DNA of 64,000 nucleotides from Pseudomonas akapageensis (lineage in GTDB: Bacteria; Pseudomonadota; Gammaproteobacteria; Pseudomonadales; Pseudomonadaceae): positions 1 through 64,000 of the forward strand of contig NZ_VXCP01000041.1 of assembly GCF_011355085.1 (NCBI RefSeq), given 5' to 3'. The notes beneath the pieces are model-generated. The model made no database searches and was not told the DNA's origin. It worked only from the letters and a program-made list of their open reading frames with translations. Made by a program: the position numbers and the translations under genes. Shown here piece by piece: positions 1-8,849 of the stretch. Each line of letters starts with the position of its first letter. Within the stretch, counting starts at the first letter, position 1.

Positions 1-9
1 AGTCCATAC

Positions 10-50
10 ATAGGAGCGGGCTTGCCCGCGATGGGCTGCAAAGCAGCCCC
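10..50. repeat. REP-type palindromic element
   Basis: The core gcgggcttgcccgc followed by gatgggctgcaaagcagccc forms two small palindromes. This is the usual core of Pseudomonas REP sequences, and a related core occurs at 9666-9679. It is probably non-coding filler downstream of a gene that lies left of the window. Confidence 0.7.
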
Positions 51-214
51 CTCAATTCCCCCAGCCAATGCTTGCCTTCACCAGCACGCAACGTTAGTCT
101 TCCAGCGTCGCTGCAAAATCAGCGACCGGATGTGAGAGTCCGTTTCAACAAAGGCCGCACAAGCGCCCACAAAGACCTTTGCCGGCGTTTTTTTACGCCT
201 GCGAAATGCTTTAT

Positions 215-324
215 GGCAGCTGTGTGCGGGCAGGCTTCGGCCTGGCCGGGTTGCCTATTGTCCCGGTACTCTCACCCCGTGCACAGCTGCCACCTAACGT
301 GTGAGAGCGATAGTGACAGCTCCG
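215..324 (+). promoter_or_regulatory. Structured leader upstream of the DUF3077 gene
   Basis: Complementary segments seen directly: an outer helix GGCAGCTGTG (215-224) with CACAGCTGCC (282-291); inside it CAGGC-TTCG-GCCTG (231-244) and CCGGG (246-250) with CCCGG (262-266). CTCTCAC (269-275), inside the outer loop, is perfectly complementary to GTGAGAG (301-307) outside it, which would make a pseudoknot. AGCTGCCAC (285-293) can instead pair, with one mismatch, with GTGACAGCT (313-321), an alternative to the outer helix. The CTCC at 321-324 is complementary to the GGAG of the ribosome binding site at 334-337. A cis-acting translational control role is inference. Confidence 0.55.
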
Positions 325-345
325 ACTTAAAATAGGAGTTTCACC

Positions 346-642
346 ATGTTCAAACCCACCCCCAATCCCCCGCAATTGCCACAAGACACCAAACCCGTCA
401 CCCGTAGCCACGCTTTTGGCCAATTCCTGGGCAGTCAAGCCCTCTTCACCGTACGCGAAGGCATCGACATCGAAGACGCCTTGATCCACGCCTCAGACCG
501 CATGCACTGCGCCGCAGCCATTGCCTGCGAAGTCATCGAACGCGCTCACCCCGAGTTTCAGGCGTTGGCCCGTTCGGTGGTGCATCAGATCGAGGTAGCC
601 ACCGCGTTGGTGGAGGCGTCGATTGCGGGTCTCGAAACATGA
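346..642 (+). CDS. DUF3077 family protein
   Basis: A 98-residue protein of a small family found almost only in Pseudomonas and of unknown function. The N-terminus MFKPTPNPP and the Asp/Glu and Ala-rich helical body (about residues 45-95, LIHASDRMHCAAAIACEVIE) are typical; there is no signal peptide or membrane segment. AGGAGT at 333-338 supports the start. The gene stands alone behind the structured leader at 215-324, which suggests post-transcriptional control. No catalytic residues can be proposed. Confidence 0.8.
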   Translation: MFKPTPNPPQLPQDTKPVTRSHAFGQFLGSQALFTVREGIDIEDALIHASDRMHCAAAIACEVIERAHPEFQALARSVVHQIEVATALVEASIAGLET

Positions 643-1164
643 GGTTGAGGTTCGGCAATTGACGGAACGTCGCAGCTACCCATAATTGCCAGCAACACGG
701 CCCCTGTCAGTTGATGCGCTTCGGCGTTGAGATTGCTCAGGGGTTTTTGTTGCCTGCGGTGTACCAGTCACTAGTGTCCTACTTAGCAGCGCCCATCCAA
801 ATTCCCGGTTTACCTTTGTAGGATCGGGCCTTCATTGGTCGCGAAAGTGGTGAGGTGGCTTGATATCTAGCGCTAAAACCCCTACCTTTCACACCAGCTC
901 ATCTACCAGCCCTTGGGTGTCAGTGTAGAAGGAGTAACGGCCCCGTCCTCCTGCGGAGGGCGCGGCCAGCCTAATTCCCCTCGCGATACCTCTCCCAGCG
1001 TTTTTCCAGTTTCGCCTGTTGGTGCTCCCGCTCTACCGGGTATGCCGTCCATGGCAGGATGTAGTCCTTGCGGTCATCGAGAACCACCAGATACTGAGCA
1101 GCGGCACATCAAATCAAAGTGCTTCGAAATCGCGTGGCAGATTATGCCGTGCCTTGATTTCACT
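643..1164. other. Gene-poor gap with a possible gene remnant
   Basis: No intact gene. On the minus strand a short frame begins at an ATG overlapping the hsdS stop (TAATGA) and encodes 17 residues (MSEIKARHNLPRDFEAL) before TGA. In a shifted frame, about 1107 down to 971, there is a coding-like stretch with many charged residues (for example AAQYLVVLDDRKDYILPW) ending in TAG at 971-973. Together they look like one small gene distal to hsdS that has been broken by a frameshift. The rest (643-970) shows nothing I can name. Confidence 0.35.
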
Positions 1165-1166
1165 CA

Positions 1167-2897
1167 TTACGCAATTGCCTGTTCTACGAGGGTGCTGGCC
1201 AGTTGTTCGTTGAGTTGGCGTGCTTGGGTCAGGCGGGTTTTTAGTTGGTCGCAGAGGGACATTAGCTGATCGACTTTGGCCACTATGCGGTGTTGTTCTG
1301 GAAGCGGAGCCAGTGGAATGGGCGTCAATTTCAACTTTTCCTGCGAAATATTCACCTGACTCGCAGCCATACCAGACTTGGCTCTCTCCAAATAGTTAGC
1401 TGTGTTGCCAGTGTTCAGGCATAGAGCTATGTAGCGACCATATGCTCCCGCTTCTACTGGATGGAAACGAATGATCTTGTCCGAAATCATGAGGCGGGGT
1501 CTGGTACTTTCGACCAAGCAAGAAATACCCACTCTGTTGGTCGGACCTGCACGAGTAAACAGAATATCCCCGGCTCTTACCTCTGCATCAGGTCTAGGCT
1601 CAAGGTGGGCTGGAAGTTCTTTGTTCTCCTCCTGAAGATACTGCATAACCTGCACGGCAGTAGTTTTCAACACTCCCCAGACGTCAATGTTCGGCGATGG
1701 ATTTGACTCACATGCTGGACTCCACCCAGAGTCCATTCCTAATGTAATGTCTGTGAGCGTTACCCAGCACCACGAACTCGGGATAGTAGAATTTTCCTCT
1801 CCTGAACATTCGCCTGGATTTTTTTTTGATTTTTTCAAAAACCCGGCTTCAACAAGTCTGGCCTTTTCTCTTTTAATTCGACCAAGCCAGTCGATCGCTT
1901 GACCTTCGTCAGCTTTCTGCCGTAACAGCTTACCCATCACAGCCAGTTGCAGCAGAGTTTGCTTGAGGGCGTTGATGCTGGATTCGGTGGTGAACAGGGT
2001 GTGGAAGTGTTCGGCCAGGCGTTGCCAGCTGGCGGCGAAGTCGGCGGCGTCACTGGCTTGGGTCAGGCTGTCGAGCAGCGCCTGCACTAGTCGGGCGTGG
2101 GCGCTTTCGGCGTCGGCCTGTTGGGTTTCTAAGCGATCGCACAGGGCCATCAGTTCATCAACTTTGGCGACGATGCGGTGTTGTTCGGCAAGTGGCGGCA
2201 ACGGAATGATTGCATTGTTCAACTTGGCCAACGTAATGCGGGTGATTGCTACGCCTGTCATGCCAGCCCGCATTTCACGATAGAAAAAAGGCGAAGTCAT
2301 CGCTCTCAGCAAATACTCGTTATGCAGTCCCATACTGGGTTTGAGTAGCGCCACACTGGACAGCATACTGAACGGCTCATCCAGCGAATTGATTGTTGCT
2401 ATCCCTGTTGTTGCACCATCTTTTATGTAAAGAATGTCACCTTTGTTTGGGTCGCACCGAGAAAATATTTCCTGGTGGACTTCCTTGGTTACATAAGTGA
2501 TTTCAGTCTCGTCGATACCCCATGACTTGATGTTTTTCGCCGAAATATATTTGTAATCACCGCTATGAGTATTGGTCGGTGAGTGGTGAGTGCCATCAGT
2601 TATTTTTAGAGTCAGTTCGCCGAGACGTCCCCACGCCCAAGAGGTGGGCAGCAAATAAGGCTTTTCCTCTTCGGTGATTTCCGGCAGTGACTTCTGCTTC
2701 TTGATCTTACCTACGGCAACTAGCTGCGCTTTTTCCTCAGCCATCCGAATGAGCAATTCGCTGGCGGGTTCGTCACTAGGATCTTGCGGCACCAACTTGC
2801 CGCACGCGGCAAGTTCTAGAATCAGCCCGCGCAACTTCCGAATACCATTGGGCGACTCAGAAAGCAGAGGCATGTTGCCGGTCAGCAGTGCAGTCAT
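1167..2897 (-). CDS. hsdS: Type I restriction-modification specificity subunit HsdS
   Basis: A 576-residue subunit that gives the HsdR/M/S complex its bipartite DNA target. It has the two-repeat layout of the family: target recognition domain 1 (about 85-235), a conserved helical spacer (PPLAEQHRIVAKVDELMALC, about 235-265), target recognition domain 2 (about 370-525), and a near copy of the spacer (LPEQHRIVAKVDQLMSLC) near the C-terminus. Its ATG overlaps the hsdM stop by 4 bases, so translation is probably coupled. It is longer than many HsdS proteins (about 400-460) because of an N-terminal extension carrying another spacer-like helix (RKLRGLILELAACGKLVPQ). The target sequence cannot be read from the protein. 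Confidence 0.95.
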   Translation of the reverse strand: MTALLTGNMPLLSESPNGIRKLRGLILELAACGKLVPQDPSDEPASELLIRMAEEKAQLVAVGKIKKQKSLPEITEEEKPYLLPTSWAWGRLGELTLKITDGTHHSPTNTHSGDYKYISAKNIKSWGIDETEITYVTKEVHQEIFSRCDPNKGDILYIKDGATTGIATINSLDEPFSMLSSVALLKPSMGLHNEYLLRAMTSPFFYREMRAGMTGVAITRITLAKLNNAIIPLPPLAEQHRIVAKVDELMALCDRLETQQADAESAHARLVQALLDSLTQASDAADFAASWQRLAEHFHTLFTTESSINALKQTLLQLAVMGKLLRQKADEGQAIDWLGRIKREKARLVEAGFLKKSKKNPGECSGEENSTIPSSWCWVTLTDITLGMDSGWSPACESNPSPNIDVWGVLKTTAVQVMQYLQEENKELPAHLEPRPDAEVRAGDILFTRAGPTNRVGISCLVESTRPRLMISDKIIRFHPVEAGAYGRYIALCLNTGNTANYLERAKSGMAASQVNISQEKLKLTPIPLAPLPEQHRIVAKVDQLMSLCDQLKTRLTQARQLNEQLASTLVEQAIA

Positions 2898-4363
2898 ACC
2901 TGGCGCTCCAGTGCTTCGGCCAACACGGCTTTAAGCTGGTCGCGCAGACTAGCGATCTCGTCCTCCAACTTGGCGTAGTCACGCAATAGTTCTTCCGGGT
3001 CATGGCTGATCTGCTCACCAATATGCGGGTTCTTGCAGTCTAGGTTCCAATTGCGAGCCTGCAGCTCCTCGACACCAACTTTCCAGGCAAACTCGTTTTC
3101 CACTCGTGCGGCAAAGCCATCGGCTTCGCTGCCCCACCAAGCCTCTTCCACGGCGAATTCTTCGATACGCATGGGTCGGGTTTTGGAGTAGTTCTTCACC
3201 CCGGCTGGGTACTGATGCTCGTAGAACCACACGTGCTTGGTCGGCGCGCCCTTGGTGAAGAACAACAGGTTGGTCTTGATGCCGGTGTATGGGTTGAACA
3301 CGCCGTTGGGCAGTCGAACAATGGTGTGCAGGTTGCACTCTGTCAGCAGCTTTTCCTTGATACGGCTCTTGATGCCTTCGCCAAACAGGAAGCCATCGGG
3401 CAGCACCACCGCGGCACGACCACCGTCCTTGAGCAACTGCATAATCAGCACGAGGAACAGGTCAGCAGTTTCGCGAGTACGGAAGGCAGCCGGGAAGTTA
3501 GTTTCGATGCCATCTTCTTCCATACCACCAAACGGCGGGTTGGCGACGATGCAGTCGACGCGTTCCTTGGGTCCCCAGCTGATCAGCGGCTTGCTCAAAG
3601 TGTTGTCATGGCGGATTTGGCTCGGCACCTCAATGCCGTGCAGGATCATGTTGGTGGTGGCCAACAGATGCGGTAGTGGTTTTTTCTCGACGCCGAAGAT
3701 GCTGGCCTGCAGGGTGCGTTCGTCTTCCGGGGTTTTTACGTAGCGGCTGCGCTTGTGCTCGATGGCGCAGGTGAGAAAGCCGCCGGTGCCGCAGGCCGGG
3801 TCCATGACCTTATCGTCCAGCTTGGGATCGACCATGCGCACCATGAATTCGGTGACTGGGCGCGGGGTGTAGAACTCGCCGGCATTGCCAGCGTTCTGCA
3901 GGTCGCGCAGCAGTTGCTCGTAGAGGTTACCGAACTCGTGGCGCTCCTGGGCCTGGTTGAAGTCCACGCCTTCCTGAATCTTGTTGATCACCTGGCGCAG
4001 CAGTTGGCCGGATTTCATGTAGTTGTAGGCGTCCTCGAACACGCTACGGACCACGAAGGCTGAGGGGGTGGTGCTATATTCGTGGAGGTTTTGCAGCTGC
4101 GGGAACAGATTGTTGTCGATGAAATCCTTCAGGGTCTCGCCGGTCATGCCTTCCGGGTTGGCGGCCCAGGTGCGCCAGCGGCAGCTGTCAGGGATAGGAG
4201 AGCGATAGTTGTCGTCCATCAACTCCCATTCCATCTCGCGGTCATCGAAAATTTTCAGGAATAGTAGCCAGACCAATTGGCCGATTCGCTGGGCGTCGCC
4301 ATCCACGCCCACGTCTTTGCGCATGATGTCTTGGATGGACTTGATGGTGCTGCTGATGGACAT
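2894..4363 (-). CDS. hsdM: Type I restriction-modification DNA methyltransferase HsdM
   Basis: N6-adenine methyltransferase subunit, 489 residues. The HsdM N-terminal helical domain (1-140) is followed by the SAM-binding motif I, DPACGTGGF (188-196), and the catalytic motif IV NPPF (275-278) that marks adenine-N6 methylases. It ends in a coiled-coil-like tail (LEDEIASLRDQLKAVLAEALE) that would contact HsdS. It is the middle gene of an R-M-S operon, separated from hsdR by 89 bases and overlapping hsdS by 4. All key residues are present, so it should be active. Confidence 0.97.
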   Translation of the reverse strand: MSISSTIKSIQDIMRKDVGVDGDAQRIGQLVWLLFLKIFDDREMEWELMDDNYRSPIPDSCRWRTWAANPEGMTGETLKDFIDNNLFPQLQNLHEYSTTPSAFVVRSVFEDAYNYMKSGQLLRQVINKIQEGVDFNQAQERHEFGNLYEQLLRDLQNAGNAGEFYTPRPVTEFMVRMVDPKLDDKVMDPACGTGGFLTCAIEHKRSRYVKTPEDERTLQASIFGVEKKPLPHLLATTNMILHGIEVPSQIRHDNTLSKPLISWGPKERVDCIVANPPFGGMEEDGIETNFPAAFRTRETADLFLVLIMQLLKDGGRAAVVLPDGFLFGEGIKSRIKEKLLTECNLHTIVRLPNGVFNPYTGIKTNLLFFTKGAPTKHVWFYEHQYPAGVKNYSKTRPMRIEEFAVEEAWWGSEADGFAARVENEFAWKVGVEELQARNWNLDCKNPHIGEQISHDPEELLRDYAKLEDEIASLRDQLKAVLAEALERQV

Positions 4364-4452
4364 GGGAATCTCGCTGACTTACTGCAAAACAGAGGGTTCA
4401 AGGCGCAGGCAGGCGGATGTTGCCTGCGCCGAAAAATGCGGGGGCGGGCAGC

Positions 4453-6813
4453 TTAACTGGCGTAGAGCTCATCTTCCAGTTCATGAATGGCTTTGTTGTA
4501 ACCGGGCTTGCCGCCAAACGCCTTGACCAACTCCATCGGCGCACCGATCTGGTTGAAGGGGGCGAGCTGGAGGATCTTGATGTCTTCGATAGGCTCGATG
4601 CCGGTGTCGGCATATTTGTCGAGCAATGCTTCGAGCACTTGGCGCGCCGCGCCCGAATATTTGCCGAAGTAATTGCGCTTTTTCACCTGCTCGGCGCGTT
4701 CCTTGCGGGAAAGCGCGGGCTGATCAAATGCCACATGGCAGACGAGGTCGAACGGGTCGAGTGTCTTGCCCTGCTTCTGTTCCACTTCCTCAGCCAGGGC
4801 CTCCCACATCACGCCTTGGGCAGCCATTTCCTCGATGATGACCTTCTTTTGCTCGGCATCGCTCCAGCGCCGCAGGAAGTCGTCCAGCGAGGTGAATTGC
4901 TTTTGCACGCAAGCACGGGTGTAGTCGTGCAGGGATTCAGTGATCAGCCTGCCATCCGGGCCGTAGTACTGCACACGTTCGGCAATGACGTAGATCGGAA
5001 TGCTGTCGATCACGTATTTGATGCGTTTTTTGCCCTCGTCATCGTCGGTGAATGTCAGGTCATCGGGGCTGGTGCCAGCGATGATGCCCTCGTCATCCAG
5101 CAGTGGGTTATCCGGCGGCACGGGGGATTCGTCACCCTCGGGGGCGTAGATCACCACCGGATCACCATCGAAGGCCGGATCGGCAAACAGCTCGGTGGCT
5201 TTCTTGAAGTCCATGATGGTGAACCAGTATTTGCCAAAGTCCTCGTTGATGCGGGTGCCCCGGCCAATGATCTGCTTGAACTCGGTCATCGACTGGATGT
5301 GCTGGTCGAGCACAATCAGCTTGCACGTCTGGGCATCGACACCAGTGGTCATCAACTTGCTAGTGGTCGCGATGACCGGGTAGCGTTGTTCCGGATTGAT
5401 GAAGTTGTCCAGCTCGGCTTTGCCTTCCTTGTCGTCGCCGGTAATTTGCATGACGTACTTGCGGTTCTCGGCAATACGCTCAGGGTTCAGGTTGACCAAG
5501 GCCTGGCGCATGCGACCGGCGTGGTTGATGTCGTCGCAAAAAATGATGGTTTTCTGGAACGGATCGGTGGCCTTGAGGTACTCGGTCACCTTTTGCGCGA
5601 CCAGTTGGGTGCGCGCCTCGATGACCAGGTTGCGGTCCATGTCCTTGAGGTTGTAGATGCGGTCTTCGATCAACTCGCCATTCTTGTCGAGCATGCCCTT
5701 GGGCGGGCGCCAGCCTTGCAGGTCTTTGTCAAAGTCGATGCGCACCACCTTATAGGGGGCGAGGAAGCCGTCTTCGATGCCCTGCTTAAGGGTGTAGCTG
5801 TACACCGGCTCGCCAAAGTAGGTGATGCTGGACACCTCTTTGGTTTCCTTCGGTGTGGCGGTGAGGCCGACATGGGTGGCACTGGAGAAATAGTCGAGAA
5901 TCTCGCGCCAGGCAGAATCCTCGGCGGCGCTGCCACGGTGGCATTCATCGATCACGATCAGGTCGAAGAAGTCGCGGGAGAACTGCTTGTAAATGTTCAT
6001 CTCTTCTTCAGTGCCGGTGACGGCTTGATAGAGCGACAGGTAGATCTCGTATGAAGTGTCGATCTGGCGCCTGGCGATTTTGGTCATCGCCGGGCCGAAG
6101 GGTTTGAAGTCGTTGTTCTTGGTTTGGTCGACCAGAATGTTGCGGTCGGCCAGGAAGAGGATTCGTTTTTTCTGCTTGGACTTCCACAGCCGCCAGATGA
6201 TCTGGAAGGCGGTGTAGGTCTTGCCAGTACCGGTGGCCATTACCAACAGGATGCGTGACTGTCCCTTGGCCACGGCCTCAACGGTGCGATTGATTGCATT
6301 GGTTTGGTAATAGCGCGGCATGCGGCCGGAGCCATCATCGTAGTAGGGCGACTCGACCTTCTGACGGGCATCACCGTTCAAGCCTTTCCAGTGGCAGTAA
6401 CGTTGCCAGAGCTCGGCAGGGGAGGGGAACTGGTCGAGGCTCAGTTCGGTTTCGACCTGTGTTCCAGTGTTGCTGCGGTCGTGGAACAGAAAACCGTCAC
6501 CATTGCTGGAGAAAACAAAAGGCACATCGAGCGCATCGGCGTAACTCAAGGCTTGCTGCATACCAGAGCGAATGGAGTGTTTGTTGTCTTTTGCTTCGAT
6601 AACAGCGATCGGCAGGTTGGCCTGGTGATAGAGGATGAAGTCGGCACGGCGGGACTCGCCACGGCTGTGCAACTTGCCACGGACGATGATACGCCCCTTG
6701 GTGAAGCTGACTTCCTCGCGCACTTGTTTCTGAATGTCCCAGCCGGCTTGCTGAATCGCGGGCGCGATGAACTTGGTGCAGATGTCTCGCTCGGAAAGCG
6801 ACTTTTTGTCCAT
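4453..6813 (-). CDS. hsdR: Type I restriction endonuclease/translocase HsdR
   Basis: The ATP-driven translocase and nuclease subunit, 786 residues, in the size range of the EcoEI-like group. An N-terminal PD-(D/E)xK nuclease is visible as D58 with E73-A-K75. The SF2 helicase core follows: Walker A ATGTGKT (193-199), DECH box (289-292), GLTATP (306-311), and a motif VI-like QIIGRGTR in the second lobe. The C-terminus (about 620-780) matches the HsdR C-terminal domain that docks on HsdM. It is first in the hsdRMS operon. No frameshift or missing catalytic residue is seen, so the system looks complete. Confidence 0.96.
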   Translation of the reverse strand: MDKKSLSERDICTKFIAPAIQQAGWDIQKQVREEVSFTKGRIIVRGKLHSRGESRRADFILYHQANLPIAVIEAKDNKHSIRSGMQQALSYADALDVPFVFSSNGDGFLFHDRSNTGTQVETELSLDQFPSPAELWQRYCHWKGLNGDARQKVESPYYDDGSGRMPRYYQTNAINRTVEAVAKGQSRILLVMATGTGKTYTAFQIIWRLWKSKQKKRILFLADRNILVDQTKNNDFKPFGPAMTKIARRQIDTSYEIYLSLYQAVTGTEEEMNIYKQFSRDFFDLIVIDECHRGSAAEDSAWREILDYFSSATHVGLTATPKETKEVSSITYFGEPVYSYTLKQGIEDGFLAPYKVVRIDFDKDLQGWRPPKGMLDKNGELIEDRIYNLKDMDRNLVIEARTQLVAQKVTEYLKATDPFQKTIIFCDDINHAGRMRQALVNLNPERIAENRKYVMQITGDDKEGKAELDNFINPEQRYPVIATTSKLMTTGVDAQTCKLIVLDQHIQSMTEFKQIIGRGTRINEDFGKYWFTIMDFKKATELFADPAFDGDPVVIYAPEGDESPVPPDNPLLDDEGIIAGTSPDDLTFTDDDEGKKRIKYVIDSIPIYVIAERVQYYGPDGRLITESLHDYTRACVQKQFTSLDDFLRRWSDAEQKKVIIEEMAAQGVMWEALAEEVEQKQGKTLDPFDLVCHVAFDQPALSRKERAEQVKKRNYFGKYSGAARQVLEALLDKYADTGIEPIEDIKILQLAPFNQIGAPMELVKAFGGKPGYNKAIHELEDELYAS

Positions 6814-7065
6814 GTTCCTTACTCCCTGTTACGCCAACCCGTTCGCTTCCGGATGACACAGCCGGAGATGCCTGAATGACACAAATATACATGGTTCAGC
6901 ATTGATTTTGTTGTTCTGGGTGCTGTATGCATATACAGTTTGTGGTGCTGGGAGCAGCGCACCTCATCACTCCTGAAAGCTTGAACGCAAGTAGTCATGT
7001 GATTTTCTTGCGTGATTTATGGCTGGGAACAATGGCTGATTCGATGTGATTACAAGGAGTGTTGT

Positions 7066-7692
7066 ATGAGCGGTAGAATGCCCGGTTTTTTTGATAAGGT
7101 GTCCATAGATACGGCACTCATCATCGCACTCGCTTCAGGGGTGTTTTTTCTGGGTGGGACTGTATATTTCGAAAAATATTATTCCCTGTTAGGCGTCCCT
7201 GCTCAGCAGATAAGTATAGCGTTTGAGCGGAAATTGTTGCAGGGTGCAATTTATTACTTCTCTCTTTTGTTAGTTTTGTTTGTGCCTTTGATGCTTATTG
7301 CTTTTGCAATGTATGTGTCGATTGGTTTTGATAAAGGCCGTTCTAGTCCACTGCCGTATCGTACGCGAAAGATACTGCTAAAATATAGGATGAGGAAAGT
7401 ACTTGCCCGACGCTGTCTTCGTGTTATTGGGGGTGGCTTGATATGTATTGTTTTTTATAAGGCTGGTTTGGAGATGCCCTCTGCTATGGCCGAGAGGGAT
7501 GCTGATAACTTCTTGAAGATATGCCATATTAGTGTTTTTTCGTACGCCAATGGAGATAAGGTCAAGGGTTGCTATATTGGGGGGAGTGAGCGTAGTTATT
7601 ACGTTTTTGTTGGTGGTGGTTCGGACGGAATATACAGTGTTGCGACTTCCAAGGTTGGAATTAAAGAGGTGGTTGCACCGATTGCCAAGTGA
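7066..7692 (+). CDS. Orphan membrane protein, unknown function
   Basis: I do not recognise this 208-residue protein. Start chosen at ATG 7066 because AAGGAGT sits 5 bases upstream; a frame open from 7012 would add 18 poorly coding residues. Three hydrophobic segments are visible (about 11-33, 60-85 and 123-143), separated by a basic loop (RTRKILLKYRMRKVLARR); the last 60 residues are polar and probably form a small folded domain outside the membrane. Base composition is clearly AT-richer than the core genes. It is transcribed away from hsdR. Its position next to a restriction system makes acquisition by transfer likely; a defence role is only a guess. Confidence 0.7.
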   Translation: MSGRMPGFFDKVSIDTALIIALASGVFFLGGTVYFEKYYSLLGVPAQQISIAFERKLLQGAIYYFSLLLVLFVPLMLIAFAMYVSIGFDKGRSSPLPYRTRKILLKYRMRKVLARRCLRVIGGGLICIVFYKAGLEMPSAMAERDADNFLKICHISVFSYANGDKVKGCYIGGSERSYYVFVGGGSDGIYSVATSKVGIKEVVAPIAK

Positions 7693-7728
7693 GGGATTGG
7701 TAGTGATCAGTCACAGTCAACACGCGGA

Positions 7729-7926
7729 TCACTTGCGTATTTGGTGAATGTCCAATAATAAGCTGCTTAAACGCATCGACTCATCGACGTCAAGTACGAC
7801 CTCGCCGCAGTCTGGGCAGAAATCGGCGTTCACGTTGGGTATGACAATTGATTCGCTTTTGAAGGTGAAAGGGATGTCGCGGGTGTCACGCACCATCTCC
7901 GGCGATCCGCAAACAGGACATTTCAT
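7729..7926 (-). CDS. MqsA/YgiT-type zinc-finger protein, short form
   Basis: A 65-residue protein with the MqsA N-terminal zinc-binding fold: MKCPVCG and CPDCG supply four cysteines, and DIPFTFKSES matches the family's conserved strand. The ATG at 7926 has GAGGA about 8 bases upstream; an ATG at 7947 would add 7 residues. Full MqsA antitoxins (about 130 residues) carry a C-terminal helix-turn-helix that is absent here: a stop follows LLLDIHQIRK. Short YgiT-finger proteins exist as antitoxins of other small toxins, but no toxin gene lies directly upstream (7948-8108). It is either a stranded antitoxin or a stand-alone zinc-finger protein. Confidence 0.75.
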   Translation of the reverse strand: MKCPVCGSPEMVRDTRDIPFTFKSESIVIPNVNADFCPDCGEVVLDVDESMRLSSLLLDIHQIRK

Positions 7927-8108
7927 GGTTGGTTCCTCTGTCGGCACCGCTTGGTTCTTTTGGCAAATTGGGAGTCGACCGAACGAAAATTGTTTTTACC
8001 TGATTTCTCCGTACTGAGCCCAACTGCTGTGTTTATGAATGTGTCCAAACCATCGCCACAACCAAGCGTAATGAGCGAAAATAGGCCATTCCCCCACAGG
8101 ACCCCCTC

Positions 8109-8753
8109 ATGGAAGCCACAAAACCCGCGCTCATCCGCGAAACCTTCCCCGTCGGCCCCTTGCAGTGCAACTGCACCATCATCGGCGACCCCATCACCAA
8201 GAAAGCCATCGTGGTCGACCCCGGTGGCAATCACGAACTGATCCTCGCCCGCCTCGATGCCCTGGGCCTGAAGGTGGTCAGCATCGTCCACACCCACGCC
8301 CACCTGGACCATTTCCTCGCCTCCGGGCAGTTGAAGGAGAAGACCGGCGCGACCTTGCACCTGCACAAGGACGATCAGTTCCTCTGGGATAACCTGGAAA
8401 TGCAATGCAACATGTTTGGCGTGCCCTACACGCCGGTGCCATCACCGGACCGCTGGCTGGCCGACGACGAGGAGCTGGCTTGTGGTTGTGGCGTAGCCTT
8501 GCACACGCCGGGGCATACGCCGGGATCCATGAGCTTCTGGTTTGCCGATGCGAAGTTGTTGATCGCCGGTGATACCCTGTTTCGTCGGGGCATCGGGCGT
8601 ACCGACCTGTGGGGCGGCGACCAGCCGACCATTGTGAAGTCGATCAAGCAGCGGCTTTACACCCTTGATGAGCAGGCTACCGTTGTGACCGGGCACGGCC
8701 CTGACACTCGCCTGGGCGATGAAATGCGTGAAAACCCTTTCGTACGTGCTTGA
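8109..8753 (+). CDS. MBL-fold metallo-hydrolase, YcbL/glyoxalase II-like
   Basis: A cytosolic metallo-beta-lactamase-fold hydrolase of 214 residues. The binuclear metal site is complete: HTHAHLDH (61-68), H136, D155 and H196. The length and the lack of a C-terminal substrate domain place it with the YcbL-like type II glyoxalases, which hydrolyse thioesters such as S-lactoylglutathione, rather than with full GloB. The exact substrate is not shown by the sequence. It is followed after about 100 bases by the OmpA-like lipoprotein gene. Confidence 0.9.
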   Translation: MEATKPALIRETFPVGPLQCNCTIIGDPITKKAIVVDPGGNHELILARLDALGLKVVSIVHTHAHLDHFLASGQLKEKTGATLHLHKDDQFLWDNLEMQCNMFGVPYTPVPSPDRWLADDEELACGCGVALHTPGHTPGSMSFWFADAKLLIAGDTLFRRGIGRTDLWGGDQPTIVKSIKQRLYTLDEQATVVTGHGPDTRLGDEMRENPFVRA

Positions 8754-8849
8754 AGTCAGGGAATTTTTCTCGTTTTGTGCGTTCCAACGCCGTCAGAAGT
8801 CCGCAGCTTGTATTGCTGCACTCTCGAATTGAAATGTAGGAGCTTCTCC

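Noticed and set aside
4417..6054. 545-codon open frame on the plus strand
   Set aside because: It runs antisense to hsdR, whose motifs are all present; long antisense frames are common in GC-rich DNA.
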